Below, one piece after another: positions 10,376 through 20,254 of a stretch of 43,741 nt of DNA. The notes beneath the pieces are model-generated. The model was not told the DNA's origin. It worked only from the letters and a program-made list of their open reading frames with translations, and ran no database searches. Numbering within the stretch: the stretch's first letter is position 1; the number at the start of each line of letters is the position of its first letter. Location of the stretch: positions 1,209,471 through 1,253,211 of the forward strand of contig BFEA01000187.1 of the NCBI GenBank assembly GCA_003427395.1, in the 5' to 3' direction. The translations under genes were made by a program, and so were the position numbers. This stretch comes from Chara braunii (Eukaryota > Streptophyta > Charophyceae > Charales > Characeae).

Positions 10376-11409
10376 TTTTTTCGTTCGGTGCGAATCAAAT
10401 AACAGAAGAGTGCGATTGTCGCAAGCCACTTGCACATGATCGATCGAAATACGATAATTACAACAGAGATTTCGAGACGAGTACTTACGCTTCAGCAGAA
10501 GCTCATGCGCTAGGACTTTCTGCGATACTTCTTTCAAAGGGTACTGCAACATTTTTCAATGCGTCGATGTGATCTAACAGTCCATTGTGAACTTTGTATG
10601 AGGTCACTGGCACCTTGTTTTTCCTTGTCTAGGCACGTAGGATATAATGTTGTCAGCCTTGCTTTTGTTAATCACCGATCAACTTTATTTGTGTGATATC
10701 AGATACATTGATGATTTTTCCACAATGTTTGTAGTGCAACGAGGTGGAAAAAATTGTGATAAGTTCTGAAAGGGTGTTATCTATGGCTTAGTCCGACTGT
10801 GGTAGGGTGCATCTGTGGTAATTTGGTTTATATAAAGACTCTTTTTCTGTCTTTTTGTCAACTATTCAGTATTTTTCTGAGCCTTGAACACTGAACCATA
10901 CCGTGATTTTATAATATTTGTTTGTTTTTACTCTTTGTTTTTAGCTTCGGACTCGAACCAGTACGCTTGAACATAGGAATTTTTTACGTTTTACCCACAG
11001 TACAGATGGGTGAACCAGCCCCTGATTTTTGGGACGTGACGTACTTGAGCGATACTCTCTGTTTACCAGCTGACGAGAACTATAATTAGATTGATGAGCA
11101 GTTAGTTTGCCCTTTCAGTTCTGACAGCCGACGATAGTTGTTACTATCCACACGATAACTGTCCTAGCCGACGGAAGTGGGCGTGTTGGTACGACGACGG
11201 TGTTGGGTTGGCGGAAGTAGGAGGGAACCCCCTAAGGATGATGGCTTGGCAGCCATTGAAACGTGACGTAAGGGACGCCTCAACTATGTTGAGCTTTATC
11301 TAAATCGTCTATCGTGTCGAATTTTCATTGAGTTTGTATCGAACTTTCATGAAATTTTTGACTTCACATATGTTTTGAACATATGTTCGTGATTTTTTTC
11401 ACGCACTAA
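10376..11409 (+). repeat. PLE-A right pLTR
   Basis: Direct repeat of 5480-6513. The two copies differ by many substitutions and small indels, which suggests an old insertion. This copy keeps the better hammerhead-like motif. The sequence directly after 11409 has no match to the sequence before 5480, so the boundary is a true repeat end. Confidence 0.88.
11228..11275 (+). ncRNA. Hammerhead-like ribozyme motif, PLE-A right pLTR
   Basis: The core CTAAGGA (11232-11238) differs at one base from the C-U-G-A-N-G-A rule. Stem II is GATGGCT...AGCCATT around TGGC, with one unpaired T between core and stem. The GAA box is at 11258-11260. Stem III is ACG (11261-11263) and CGT (11267-11269) around TGA, followed by A (11270) as the cleavage-site base. 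Stem I would be CCC (11228-11230) with GGG (11272-11274), with a mismatch next to the core. Hammerheads in Penelope pLTRs are established; activity here is doubtful. Confidence 0.55.
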
Positions 11410-13094
11410 CTGTGGCATAAATGTAAGGGATGCCGGACCCGATTTCAGGCAATAATAAAAGATGTACAAGTTAAAAAATAAATAAATAAATTGTGAAGTA
11501 ATTTCAAATAACCCTTACATATCATATATATCGTCAAATAAAGGTGTTTCGTAAACCGTTGGCAGAGAAGGAGAAGAGGACAATAAACAAGGGGCAGTGA
11601 CAAACTACTTCATCGGAGTTTAATAACCCTAAAACACCCCTCTGAAACGTCAAAAGTTTATGAAATGCCCTTTCGGATTTACAATTTAAATCTTTGCTAT
11701 CTACATTTGTGATGTTGTTATGCAAAGTTCAAAAGTTTTTGACAAACCCTTTCAGATTCAAATTTTTGCGTCTACCCCTTTCTAGGGGTCGTGCAAGTTT
11801 GCACTCTGCCCCAGAGAGGGGTAGAGTCCAAAATGGCATTTCACAAACTTTTAGATTTCATACGGGTACACCACTCACCCACATCTTTTACAGGTATATA
11901 TGTGAACTTTCAGCTCCCCCCCTCAACCCCCGCGCTACATCCCCAAACATTTTTTTTTGTTTTTCGTTTTCAATACTTCAAATGAAATTTGCACTGAAGT
12001 AATACTCTTGTACTTTACTGTCTTTGTTCCTTTTGTCTGTCTTTTATTTTTATGTGTTTCTGCACAAATATAGACTCATAACTTTTCGTCATTTTTAATG
12101 AGGAGGGGTCATGCTAATCTTCTCGGGATATTCGTTAAAACATAATTTTTGGTCGTAGTCTAGATTCAGGGGTCAAAAGTCGTATCTTTAGTCCCCGAGG
12201 GGTCTGACAAGAATCCTAGGGTCAACATGTACATGGTTCAGGGCCAAATAAGGCAAACCTGTGCCCCAACGTGAGCCAGTGGACTCTTGGAATATCAAAA
12301 GTCAGGCCCAACCTAGGAAAAGCAGGGTCGGAGTAAGAGATTTCTCAGCAGTGAACCAAGGTCATAGATTAGATGAGCAATCAAAGATTATCTGTTGCTC
12401 AAGAAGATGCCTAGGCCTACTGACCCAAACACACTAAGGGCGACAACAAATCTAGGCTGCTCAGATCGATAAATGTCTACAATAAGAGAAAGCAAGATGA
12501 GACAGGCCCAACGGCTCATATATTCTTCCTTCAACTGCTATTTCGTCAAAAATATAATAAACCCAGTCAGGAGGAAACTCGTCAAGTGTCGAAATACATG
12601 ATAACTCAATGTTGATAAATGTCTTCAATAATCGTTAAATGTGATCTGTAATACAATGTCTCGTAGCCATAGGACGAATGAGATAAGAAGGAGTTCAGAC
12701 TTAGAGGGTGGAAGAAAATATATCCATCAATGTCCATCTAGACAGAACACCCTCAATCCCCACTCCTTCTTCGGACGTCTTCTTTCATCCACGTTAGCAA
12801 ACAGTGTCCCAGAAACGAGTTTGACGAGACCTTATCACATCATAGTGCCATTGAAACACGGTTCTCCCATGAAGACGTCTCTGCAGCGTGTAATGTCGAC
12901 AACATCCACAAGTAAGTCCCCTCCCTCTCATTCAATCAATCCCACAGATCACGATCACCCTCCTTTAGCATTCCTAATCTGCGTAGAAAACATTGTGGCA
13001 TGCACCACGTTAGCAATGTCAAAGACATCGTGACAAATGTCACGTCAACATCTAAGAAGACAGTTGGCGCCAGAAGCAGAAAGGCACCAACTCG
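11410..13094. other. No gene seen; AT-rich, several small inverted repeats
   Basis: ATGTAAGG at about 11422-11429 and CCTTACAT at about 11513-11520 are complementary. A TACCCCTTTCTAGGGGT palindrome and a CTCTGCCCCagagAGGGGTAGAG hairpin lie at about 11773-11826. The sequence from 12640 to 13090 has open frames on both strands but no recognised domain. Confidence 0.5.
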
Positions 13095-13699
13095 CAAAGC
13101 AGCAATCTCACGTTGTCGTCGCACAATGCCAGCATAGAGTCAGCGTTTTGCCAGCATCCAACCAGCGTCAAACTTGCGTCGTTCCAGCGTCAAGCAGTAA
13201 GGCAAGGTTGAATGTTGATTCCAGGGGCTACGTCAATAAATAGTGTTGATGACCTTGACCAACCTCTGGTCTCTCACTCATGGAGACTCGGATTGACTCA
13301 AGCAGACGGTCTGGATCTCATACAGTTGCAGACTTCCACTTGGATTGAATGCTGCCTTGATACCTGCGTACAACCAAGTGTGTGTATCTGGTCGGTGGTC
13401 TGGACTGGATTCGTGAAGACTTTGACTCGCGAGCCTCGATATTCCGATAGACCATTGACTTCGGTCAATTATCGGGCGCAGGGTTTTTAAAGCCAAGTTT
13501 AAGGGGGTTTGTTTCCCCAAGGTCGGACGCAGGGCCTCAGGGTCAATTCATGGTCTTCGCGTGGCCCCCGCGACCGACAACATAGGCATGTTTGAGAGGG
13601 TTATTGCATTCCTGCCGATCAAATTTTCAAGTTCAATCACAAAAAAAAAAAGACTTAGTTTTTTTTCAAATCACGCTCATATGCATATACTATATTAGG

Positions 13700-15620
13700 A
13701 GTAGTAGGTAAAAACTATTTCTTGTTAAACCACTGAGCTTAAGACGGAGGTTGAGACTTAAACTTTACCTTGAACTGCTTCTGTGGTTTTCCTCTGCCAA
13801 CTGTAGAAAAGTATTCATGCTCAAGTATCTTCTCAACTTCATAGTCACCATCCATTGAAGGAGGAAACATATAAAAGTTTGTTGGAAAAATCATGTCCTT
13901 CTACATATGGCAATAACTTAGACTCGTTAAAGACAAAATATGTCTTGAGGTGTGGGGATATATCTATTCTGTATGATGGTCCACTAGTATCCCCAATCTC
14001 TGACAAACGGTTATCGGGTAGCTGAAAATTCAGGAATGAAAATTCTGAAGTGAGGGTTTTGGGCAGTCTGAAAATCCCGAATGGTCCTGAAGTGGTGAAA
14101 GGTCTGAAGACCTTGAAAACCACCTGTTTACGCAGACTGCATCCTGAAGTGGTGAAGGATGTCCTGAAGTGGTCAAATGAGAGTTTTGGGCTGGCTGAAA
14201 ATCATGAATGGTCCTGAAGTTGTAAAAGGTCCGAAGACCATGAAAACCACCCTTTACCACTTGAGGATGCAGTTTGCCTAAACACGTGGTTTTCAGGGTT
14301 TTTGAAGCTTTCACTGCTTCAGAACCATTCAGGATTTTCATACCTGAATGGTCATGAAGTGGTGAAAGGTCCGAAGACCCTAAAAACCGTCTTTTTAGGC
14401 AGGCTGCATCCTGAAGTGGTGAAGGGTGTCCTGAAGTGGTGATGAAAAATACGACTGTTGTTAACCTTCTCTCCAATCCCCTTGAAAATTTCCCAGGGTC
14501 CATAGTAGACATGTAGCAGTTTCTGCGATATATTTTCTTCTAAGGAATTTTTTTTTGACATGAACCAAACAAGATCTCCTTCTTTAAACTCTGATGGTCA
14601 ACAATGTTTGTTAGCCTGTTCAATCATTTGTAGTTGGACTTTCTATTTTTTTTTTTTAGTTTCTTTATATCTTCTTCATACAGTTTTGCATACTATTGTG
14701 TTCCTGGGGTAGCAGTTGGACCTGTCCCGCATCAATGGGACATCATGACTTTCATTTGTTGTGAGGTGTGTTCGGTGTTCTCTCAGTCACTGTGTGAACA
14801 CTATTGTTGTACGCACTTGCAATCCTAGGCAAATTCTCATCTCAATCAATCTGATCTGGCCTTACATACATTCGCAGAAGTTGTTGGCACAGATGATTCA
14901 TTTGTTCAATTCGCCCATTTATTTCAGGATGTCTCCCTGACGACATGGTCAATCGGATGTCGTATGCTTCCATCAACTTTTCTCATTATTAGTCAGTGAA
15001 TCGAACATTCCGATCAGAAACGATCAATTGTTGAAAATCCATACTCTGAAACTTATTGCATTTGAAACGTTTGGATAAAAAGTTTCGTTATTACTTCGAC
15101 GGGCAGAGAAATAAACATGACATATTTAGAAAATCGATCAACAATGATCATCACCTTACTCTTGTCATTCCGACTCTTTGTGAGACTCATGAAGTCAATT
15201 AAGATGGACTCACTTGAATCACTTAGAATAGGTAATGGTCTCAATAGTCCCAATGGATTCTCATGCGATGGTTTGTTTTTTGGACAAACAAAACAAGTTC
15301 ACATATAGGTTAGCACATCCTCATTCATTCTTTTCTATTTGATGCGTTCTCTAGCATTAGCATACGTATTCTTAAATTCGAAGTGTTCCATTGTATCATG
15401 GCATTTTCCAATAATCATACTCTTGATCTCTTCTTTATGTGGAATGCAAAGCCTTTCTTCGGTTTTACCAATAAAAAGAAGTAAATCATCAAACATTCGA
15501 TATTAAGGGAATAGTCCAAGGTTCATTTGTAGGGTCCCAATGATAGGACTCCAGATTGGATCGTCAATGTAACCCTTACTGATTTGGTCCCCGCCGTACT
15601 GTTTTTACTTTCCTTCTCTC
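13700..15620 (-). pseudogene. Gypsy integrase with chromodomain-like tail, copy 1
   Basis: Reading leftwards: the end of the RNase H/spacer (D-D-L-L-L-F-I-G-K-T near 15490), the zinc finger (K-C-H-D-T near 15405, C-F-V-C-P near 15300), G-L-L-R-P-L-P-I and the core start (D-F-M-S-L, I-V-D-R-F-S-K-Y, 15253-15100), then the C-terminal Y-Y-G-P-W-E-I-F (about 14510) and, after a 480-bp insertion, F-N-E-S-K-L-L-P-Y-V-E-G-H and a chromodomain-like end near 13730-13870. Several stops and shifts break it. The best comparison is copy 2 at 32870-34320, which lacks the insertion. The RT and gag of this element are absent. Confidence 0.8.
13999..14478. mobile_element. 480-bp repeat-rich insertion in the integrase
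   Basis: Copy 2 runs straight through this point. In copy 1, the insertion is bounded by CCAATC on both sides (13993-13998 and 14473-14478), consistent with a 6-bp target duplication. Inside, a block containing CCTGAAGTGGTGAA and a GGTC(T/C)GAAGACC palindrome recurs at about 14092, 14210 and 14355. No terminal inverted repeat or coding potential was found, so the type is unknown. Confidence 0.65.
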
Positions 15621-16195
15621 AAGTGTGCATCCTTGAAACTCAAGTGTCGTTGGGCCTAAATCGCACTTGAACTTAAGGTCCCTTAAGTTCAAGTGTCGGC
15701 GGATACCGCCAACATTCCAAGTTGAGTTTTTGTCTTTTCTTTTCTTTTTTCAGCAGGCAATCCTACTCCAGGATTGATTGGTCAAGCCGTGAAGTTCAGT
15801 TTCAGGTGCAGTTTATTCAAGGGTTTCCTCAAGTGTACATAAAACCATAAATCGACTACATATAAATTAATCACAATTTCTCGTTTTGTGTGCACTTGAA
15901 ACTTAGTGTATTTTCAAGTGGTGTCGAACGAGGCTCTTAACCCTGAAACGTAAGATAAATAATACTTCCAAAATTGTTCTCGTCGGTACGAGTTCTTTCC
16001 TTAATTTCTTAATTATAAAAGTGAATGATAAATTGAAAAAGAAAAAAAAACAGTCAATCCCTTGTTTGCGAACATTGTCACAGTAAGGAATATAACAACT
16101 ATGTAGTGTGTGTCACTGAAGGGAATATAATAATGTTGGTTTGTTTTTGTTGTCCTTTGTGAATTTAAGGCATTGAAACTCTCTTTACTGCTTGT
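15621..16195. other. Non-coding part of tandem unit copy 1
   Basis: It matches 34330-34777 of copy 2 apart from about 148 bp (near 15766-15912) that are absent there. The word CAAGTG or CACTTGA recurs in both orientations about ten times. No coding signal is seen. Confidence 0.55.
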
Positions 16196-16515
16196 TTAAA
16201 CCAGCGGTACTTCCTAAGGCCGTGCCCATTAAAACACCAGTACATGGGTACTGGGGCTGCGCGTCTGACATCTCAAATTCTGGAGGTGCGAAACGAAAAC
16301 GAGGCCATCGTTTGAATTTATCAACGGCGGGCCCAACATTTGACCTTTCGGCCTCATTTTGTTTTTGCGACAAGTTTCAGACTGCACGGATGGGGCTGTG
16401 TATTAGTGGTTTAGCAAGTTAGGATTTAGAAAACGTATGGGTCACTACAGGAGCGCCCAAATTTATCCGACTAGAAACATTTCTACTCTATTTTTTTATG
16501 TGGGATGATAGCTGG
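16196..16515. mobile_element. TTAA-flanked TIR element, truncated on the right
   Basis: It begins TTAAACCA-x-x-x-GTACTT and matches 34778-35118. The right end stops at GATAGCTGG, where PLE-B begins. The full copy at 34778 continues through GCCAAG to TGTGGTTTAA. It is non-coding. Confidence 0.65.
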
Positions 16516-16805
16516 TTGAGACTTCTAGGAAGGCAAAACATACAACAAACATAGTTCGTAGTTCTAATTCAACTATGACAATCTAAGTGAGCACTTAGCC
16601 AGGAGGCACATCATAGAGAGAAGTGAGGGGAAGAAACACATAAAGAGGATGAAGATGACACATCAAGTCTCCCAAACGCGACACTAATTGGTCAGCTCAT
16701 AATATTCATAAATCAAAAACCCATCAAGATTGACAACGTGCATTGATGGCAGTGATATTGACCGTCGTCAATATCCTGCACAATAGAACCTCGCTCAACC
16801 AGCGC

Positions 16806-16855
16806 AACCCTATGTCGCGTTTCGGCTGGTCGCCAACCAGTCATCATCAGAGGTC
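16806..16855 (-). ncRNA. Hammerhead ribozyme, PLE-B 3' pLTR
   Basis: On the minus strand: the core CTGATGA (complement 16844-16850) is perfect, followed by stem II (CTGGT and ACCAG around TGGCG), the box CGAAAC, stem III ACG...CAT around CGA (one A-C mismatch), then A and GGGT. Stem I pairs ACCT with GGGT. The cleavage site would lie between 16811 and 16810. Compared with the other copy, pair 15.3/16.3 changes from A-U to G-C on both sides, a compensatory difference. The mismatch may weaken activity. Confidence 0.8.
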
Positions 16856-17349
16856 AAAGATGTCGTGAATTGAAGGACTTGAATAGTCAAGAAACTTACT
16901 TAAGTAGTCCTACATCCGCATACGCATACATGGAAAAAAAAATATTCGCGCCCGAGAAAAAACAATTTCTGCTATTACACGCATTCCTATCACTAGAAAC
17001 TTCCAGAAAAACATAAGATCATGAACGTGCACCACCTTCATGCCCCAATTGGCAAACTTTCGGGTCAATGAATCAACCAGGAAATATGCCCAGTATCCTA
17101 GCCCGAACAAGAACGAAAACTCAACCTATTATTAGCAGGAGAAAAACAAAACAAACCGGATAGGGCTACTTTATCGAAAAAATAGGAGTTCGAGAAGGGG
17201 AATGAATGAAAGAGAAGAAAGAAAAAGAGAAAATAAAGGAGCCAGACCGGAATCAAGATGCTAGAGAGGGGAGCAATTCAAAGTCGGGTAGGCAGAGCAC
17301 GCCTACCAAGAGTAAAGAGGTACACGGAGTAACAGTGATCATATATAAA

Positions 17350-17370
17350 AACCGTGCAGGGGTTCAAATC
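17350..17370 (+). promoter_or_regulatory. B-box-like sequence in PLE-B pLTR
   Basis: GGTTCAAATCC matches the RNA polymerase III B-box rule and recurs in the other pLTR near 30488. No tRNA fold could be drawn around it and the A-box candidate upstream is poor. It lies on the strand opposite to PLE-B. It may be chance. Confidence 0.2.
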
Positions 17371-17528
17371 CAAATAAAAAAGATTTGTAGTACCCATGCT
17401 TAATCCTCAGCTCTCCGAGATAGAAGTGCATATAATGAGAGGAAGTGACAACGAGAAGTAACAAGAGGGACAACAGAGGGAGGATAGTAAGTTCATGACC
17501 ACACACAAAAGTAGGAATAATTGCCTAA

Positions 17529-18970
17529 TTATACCTTGCCCTCCCTTCTACCACTTCTACCCCAACCAGTAAAACACGACACCCAATTATCCCAAATCTC
17601 ACCGAATTTGCTCGAGAAGTTCGTCAGAGCCGTATCGAAGTAATCATCAGGGAAGCTCCGCAACCTAAGCTTTATTTTCAACGTCAACAAAAAGACTGCC
17701 TCTCCCCCATTCATCGTGTTATACCTCCTTTCCCTATACAAAAAGGAGTTGATAACCGCCAATTTCTGTTGTCGATTTGTATAAGAACAGTAGTCCTGCA
17801 GGTTTTGGAAAATCGGTCCACCCTTCTTTGCTTCTCCTTAATTTTTGTGAGTGGCTGCGAACAAAATTTCATCAGGCCAATCTCTTACCGCCACCACACA
17901 TCCAAGAAAATCCCAATGAAATGACATGTTCGTCCTTCCTAAGGTGAGATTGTCATGGTAACAATGTGTAAAGGTTTGCACCACCCCCTCAGCCTCCTCC
18001 CTCGAATCCGCATCCGATAACTTGTACCAGACAAAAATAGACACGTCGTCCACGATACATGCCTCATAAGTGAGAGTTCTCATATCCCGAAGAGAGGTCA
18101 AAACTTTGAACTTAGAGTATGCTGAGAGAAGGCAAGTGAGGGTAGGGCTCAAGATTTTGCCCATAGGTATGGCAATGTGTTGCCTCAGAATCGTACCGCA
18201 TACGTTCACATAAGTGTAACTCAACTCAAATTTCACAAAGCAAATAATGTCATCAAACTCAACAGTCAACCAACCAATTTGTCCCTTACCCATCTTTATC
18301 TTAGCACCCTTTCCTCCTTGCTATATCAGCACCGCCCGACTCCCCTGTAGCCGCCAAAATTCTACCACCCATCGAACTCCCTCAATCACAACATCATGCG
18401 GCAAATTGCAGAACATTTCTTTAATGTCAAATGTCGTAGATACTTCACCCTTCTTCAAATCCTTATTAGCTTTCGAGATTCTTTCAATCAGCTCCTCCGT
18501 ACTTTTCATAATGAAGTTTCTTCTCGAAGGCAAATCCCACGTCATTCTGTTAACCACTCTGGCCACCCGTTTGCTAATCTTCACCCCACATTCTTCAAAC
18601 GTCGGGCAAATAGATCGCCACCTATTGACATCCTTATGTTTGGGGATTATATAACACTTACCCAATCTGCCTTTCGGATTCCACTTCCCCAGTCTGGTCA
18701 GCCCTAACTCCTCAAATTTGTGTCCATTGCTGACGTTCAGTCCATTGCTCCTCTGTTACATCACACTTCTCAAAGCCCGGATTCTCCACAAACATCTTCT
18801 CCATCCATTTCCAATAGATCAGCGGGCAGCACACCAGAGAATCTCCCGGGTTATGATCTATCGGACAACATACAAGCCCCCTGAACTGATCCTTCCATCT
18901 ACCTACTTCCGCCGAATCACAGCAGTCATACTCCTCCCCCTAGTCTTATTGAAACAACCCTCAATCATCG
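17529..18970 (-). pseudogene. PLE-B reverse transcriptase
   Basis: Blocks from right to left: N-terminal D-H-N-P-G-D-S-L-V-C-C-P (about 18870-18835), fingers C-Y-I-I-P-K-H-K-D-V-N-R-W-R-S-I-C-P (18656-18603), motif A F-D-I-K-E-M-F-C-N-L-P-H-D (catalytic D at 18428-18426), motif B I-P-M-G-K (from 18170, where the usual leading G is A), motif C I-V-D-D (about 18056-18045) and the C-terminal S-Y-T-N-R-Q-Q-K-L-A-V-I-N-S-F-L-Y-R block, a Penelope thumb signature (about 17810-17725). The polymerase extends target DNA using element RNA. Stops near 18730 and 17860-17835 and at least three frame changes show it is inactive. This copy keeps the thumb that PLE-A lacks. Confidence 0.88.
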
Positions 18971-19046
18971 GCTCGAACAACTTCCCCCCAAACTCCGTCT
19001 GTGTCAATTGACAAAATCCCAACAAAGAGTCAAAAGCTTTGAGCAG

Positions 19047-19745
19047 CTATTTCCTCAAATTTTCCTTGGAGCAGCCATGTGTTGGTTTCATAATGTTACG
19101 TGCATTCCTCATCCACTCCGACACAAAATTCGCCTCACTCGCCCTAAAACGCACATGACCGTCAATCCGAGTAAACTGTTCTTCCACCCCCATGCAACCA
19201 CAAACCAGAGCCATCTCGTTTGCCATGAATCGAAAGTTATAAATAATATCCCCAATGCTATGGTTCTTCTCAAACACCACCCGCATTCGTCGGACCACCA
19301 TCAGCCTCCACGCTTCAAACAGACTCAGCTCCCCTACTAATCCTGCACAAAGCCTTCGAATCCCAACCTTGCACGGCGACTGATAAAAAGTGACTTTCGC
19401 AGTTAACCTATCCCGCACATTAATCCCAAATCTTCTTCTAATCATCCCGGGCAGAATACATCGCAAGCTGTAACGTGTGCGTTTCTCAGAAAAGGAACGA
19501 ATAACATCAAACAGCCAGATCAGTTGCCCTAAGTTCCAAGATAACAACTCCTTCCTGGATGGTGGATGACTCAAAAGTTTCGCCAGAAGAGGTTTAAAGG
19601 CAGATAGGGATGAACAAAAGAAAATGATATTAAAAAATTCAATCGTCATGCCATGCGTCAACCATCCACGTGCTCTCCTCAATTGCATTATCCCACGACA
19701 ACTACACACAATCGATGACCCATAGCATCTTTTATCAACTTTCAC
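19047..19745 (-). pseudogene. PLE-B linker region between GIY-YIG and RT
   Basis: An uninterrupted 232-codon frame directly follows the GIY-YIG frame, overlapping it by a few bases in another frame, so a single shift separates them. It is basic, with many R and K. Near its end it contains T-R-I-D-G-H-V-R-F, matching D-G-H-V-L-F of PLE-A at 9017. I recognise no named domain. In this class the stretch between nuclease and RT is poorly conserved. Confidence 0.65.
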
Positions 19746-20254
19746 TGGTTGATCAACAAATCACCTCTCTCACATTCAATCTTCACACAACCCACCGCTC
19801 GTTGTCTACAGTCATTTAACAGTCTAATCAGATTAGCCGACGAGCACCCTTCTGGTGTCGTAAAGATTAGATTACTCATTTTTTCATCCTTCTTCCCCTC
19901 CATATTTTTCCTTCGAGCCCGCTTATATCTCTCCTTCTTCCTCGACACCTTCTTTTGACACCCACAAAGCTTATCTCTACTATTCAAATGTGGATAGAAT
20001 CGTCGAATCACAAACTTCTCAAGGTCAAAGAGATCCGCCTCAACACAAAACATCAAAGGTAGCGTTACATATCCCACCGTACCACACCTTCTCAACCAAT
20101 TGTACAGACGCTCGCTCCTTCTCCCAGACAACACAACATTCTGATTACGAACTCGGAAGAGGTGTTCCTTCCACCTTACCTCTAGTGACCTACTCGTTGC
20201 TCCCACATACACATGTTTCACCCAAGGAAGATCAAGATGTACACCAGAGATCCT
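19742..20254 (-). pseudogene. PLE-B GIY-YIG endonuclease domain
   Basis: The frame encodes V-K-H-V-Y-V-G-A-T-S-R-S-L-E-V-R-W-K-E-H near its start. Y-V-G corresponds to the second half of the signature, and R-W-K-E-H to the conserved arginine and histidine. The first half is weak (G-V-H in the codons just upstream, about 20250). About 60 residues later, D-L-E-K-F-V-I-R-R-F-Y-P-H-L-N supplies the expected catalytic glutamate and the P-x-L-N ending of the fold. A basic tail with C-G-C-Q-K-K follows. The 160-codon frame is otherwise uninterrupted, so this is the best-preserved coding block of the window. Its position 5' of the RT defines the permuted type. Confidence 0.85.

Larger units (their letters stand above)
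5480..11409 (+). mobile_element. Penelope-like element A (PLE-A), N-terminal GIY-YIG type
   Basis: A ~5.9 kb element reading rightwards: left pLTR, ORF1 remnant with zinc knuckle and charged coiled coil, GIY-YIG nuclease, linker, Penelope-type RT, right pLTR. The GIY-YIG lies before the RT, opposite to canonical Penelope elements, which carry it after the RT. The order matches the permuted Chlamys/Naiad group. Two ~1.03 kb direct repeats bound it, consistent with the pseudo-LTRs of this class. The copies differ at many sites, and every frame is interrupted, so the element is old and inactive. No target duplication was identified. Confidence 0.85.
16518..17402 (-). repeat. PLE-B 3' pLTR
   Basis: It matches 21824-21990 joined to 29802-30530 in the same orientation. 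Landmarks are the GTGAGCACTTAGCCAGGAGGC block, the CCCATCAAGA-TTGACAACGTGC block, the hammerhead, the CAACCTATTATTAGCA block and the purine-rich GAAAGAGAAGAAAGAAAAA block. The similarity ends at a TAGTACCCAT motif (about 17389-17398), which matches CAGTACCCAT near 30515. Confidence 0.88.

Noticed and set aside
12641-13124. Candidate host exon around 12641-13033 (+) or 12936-13124 (-)
   Set aside because: Both strands are open over the same stretch, and neither shows a domain, splice context or composition that favours coding.
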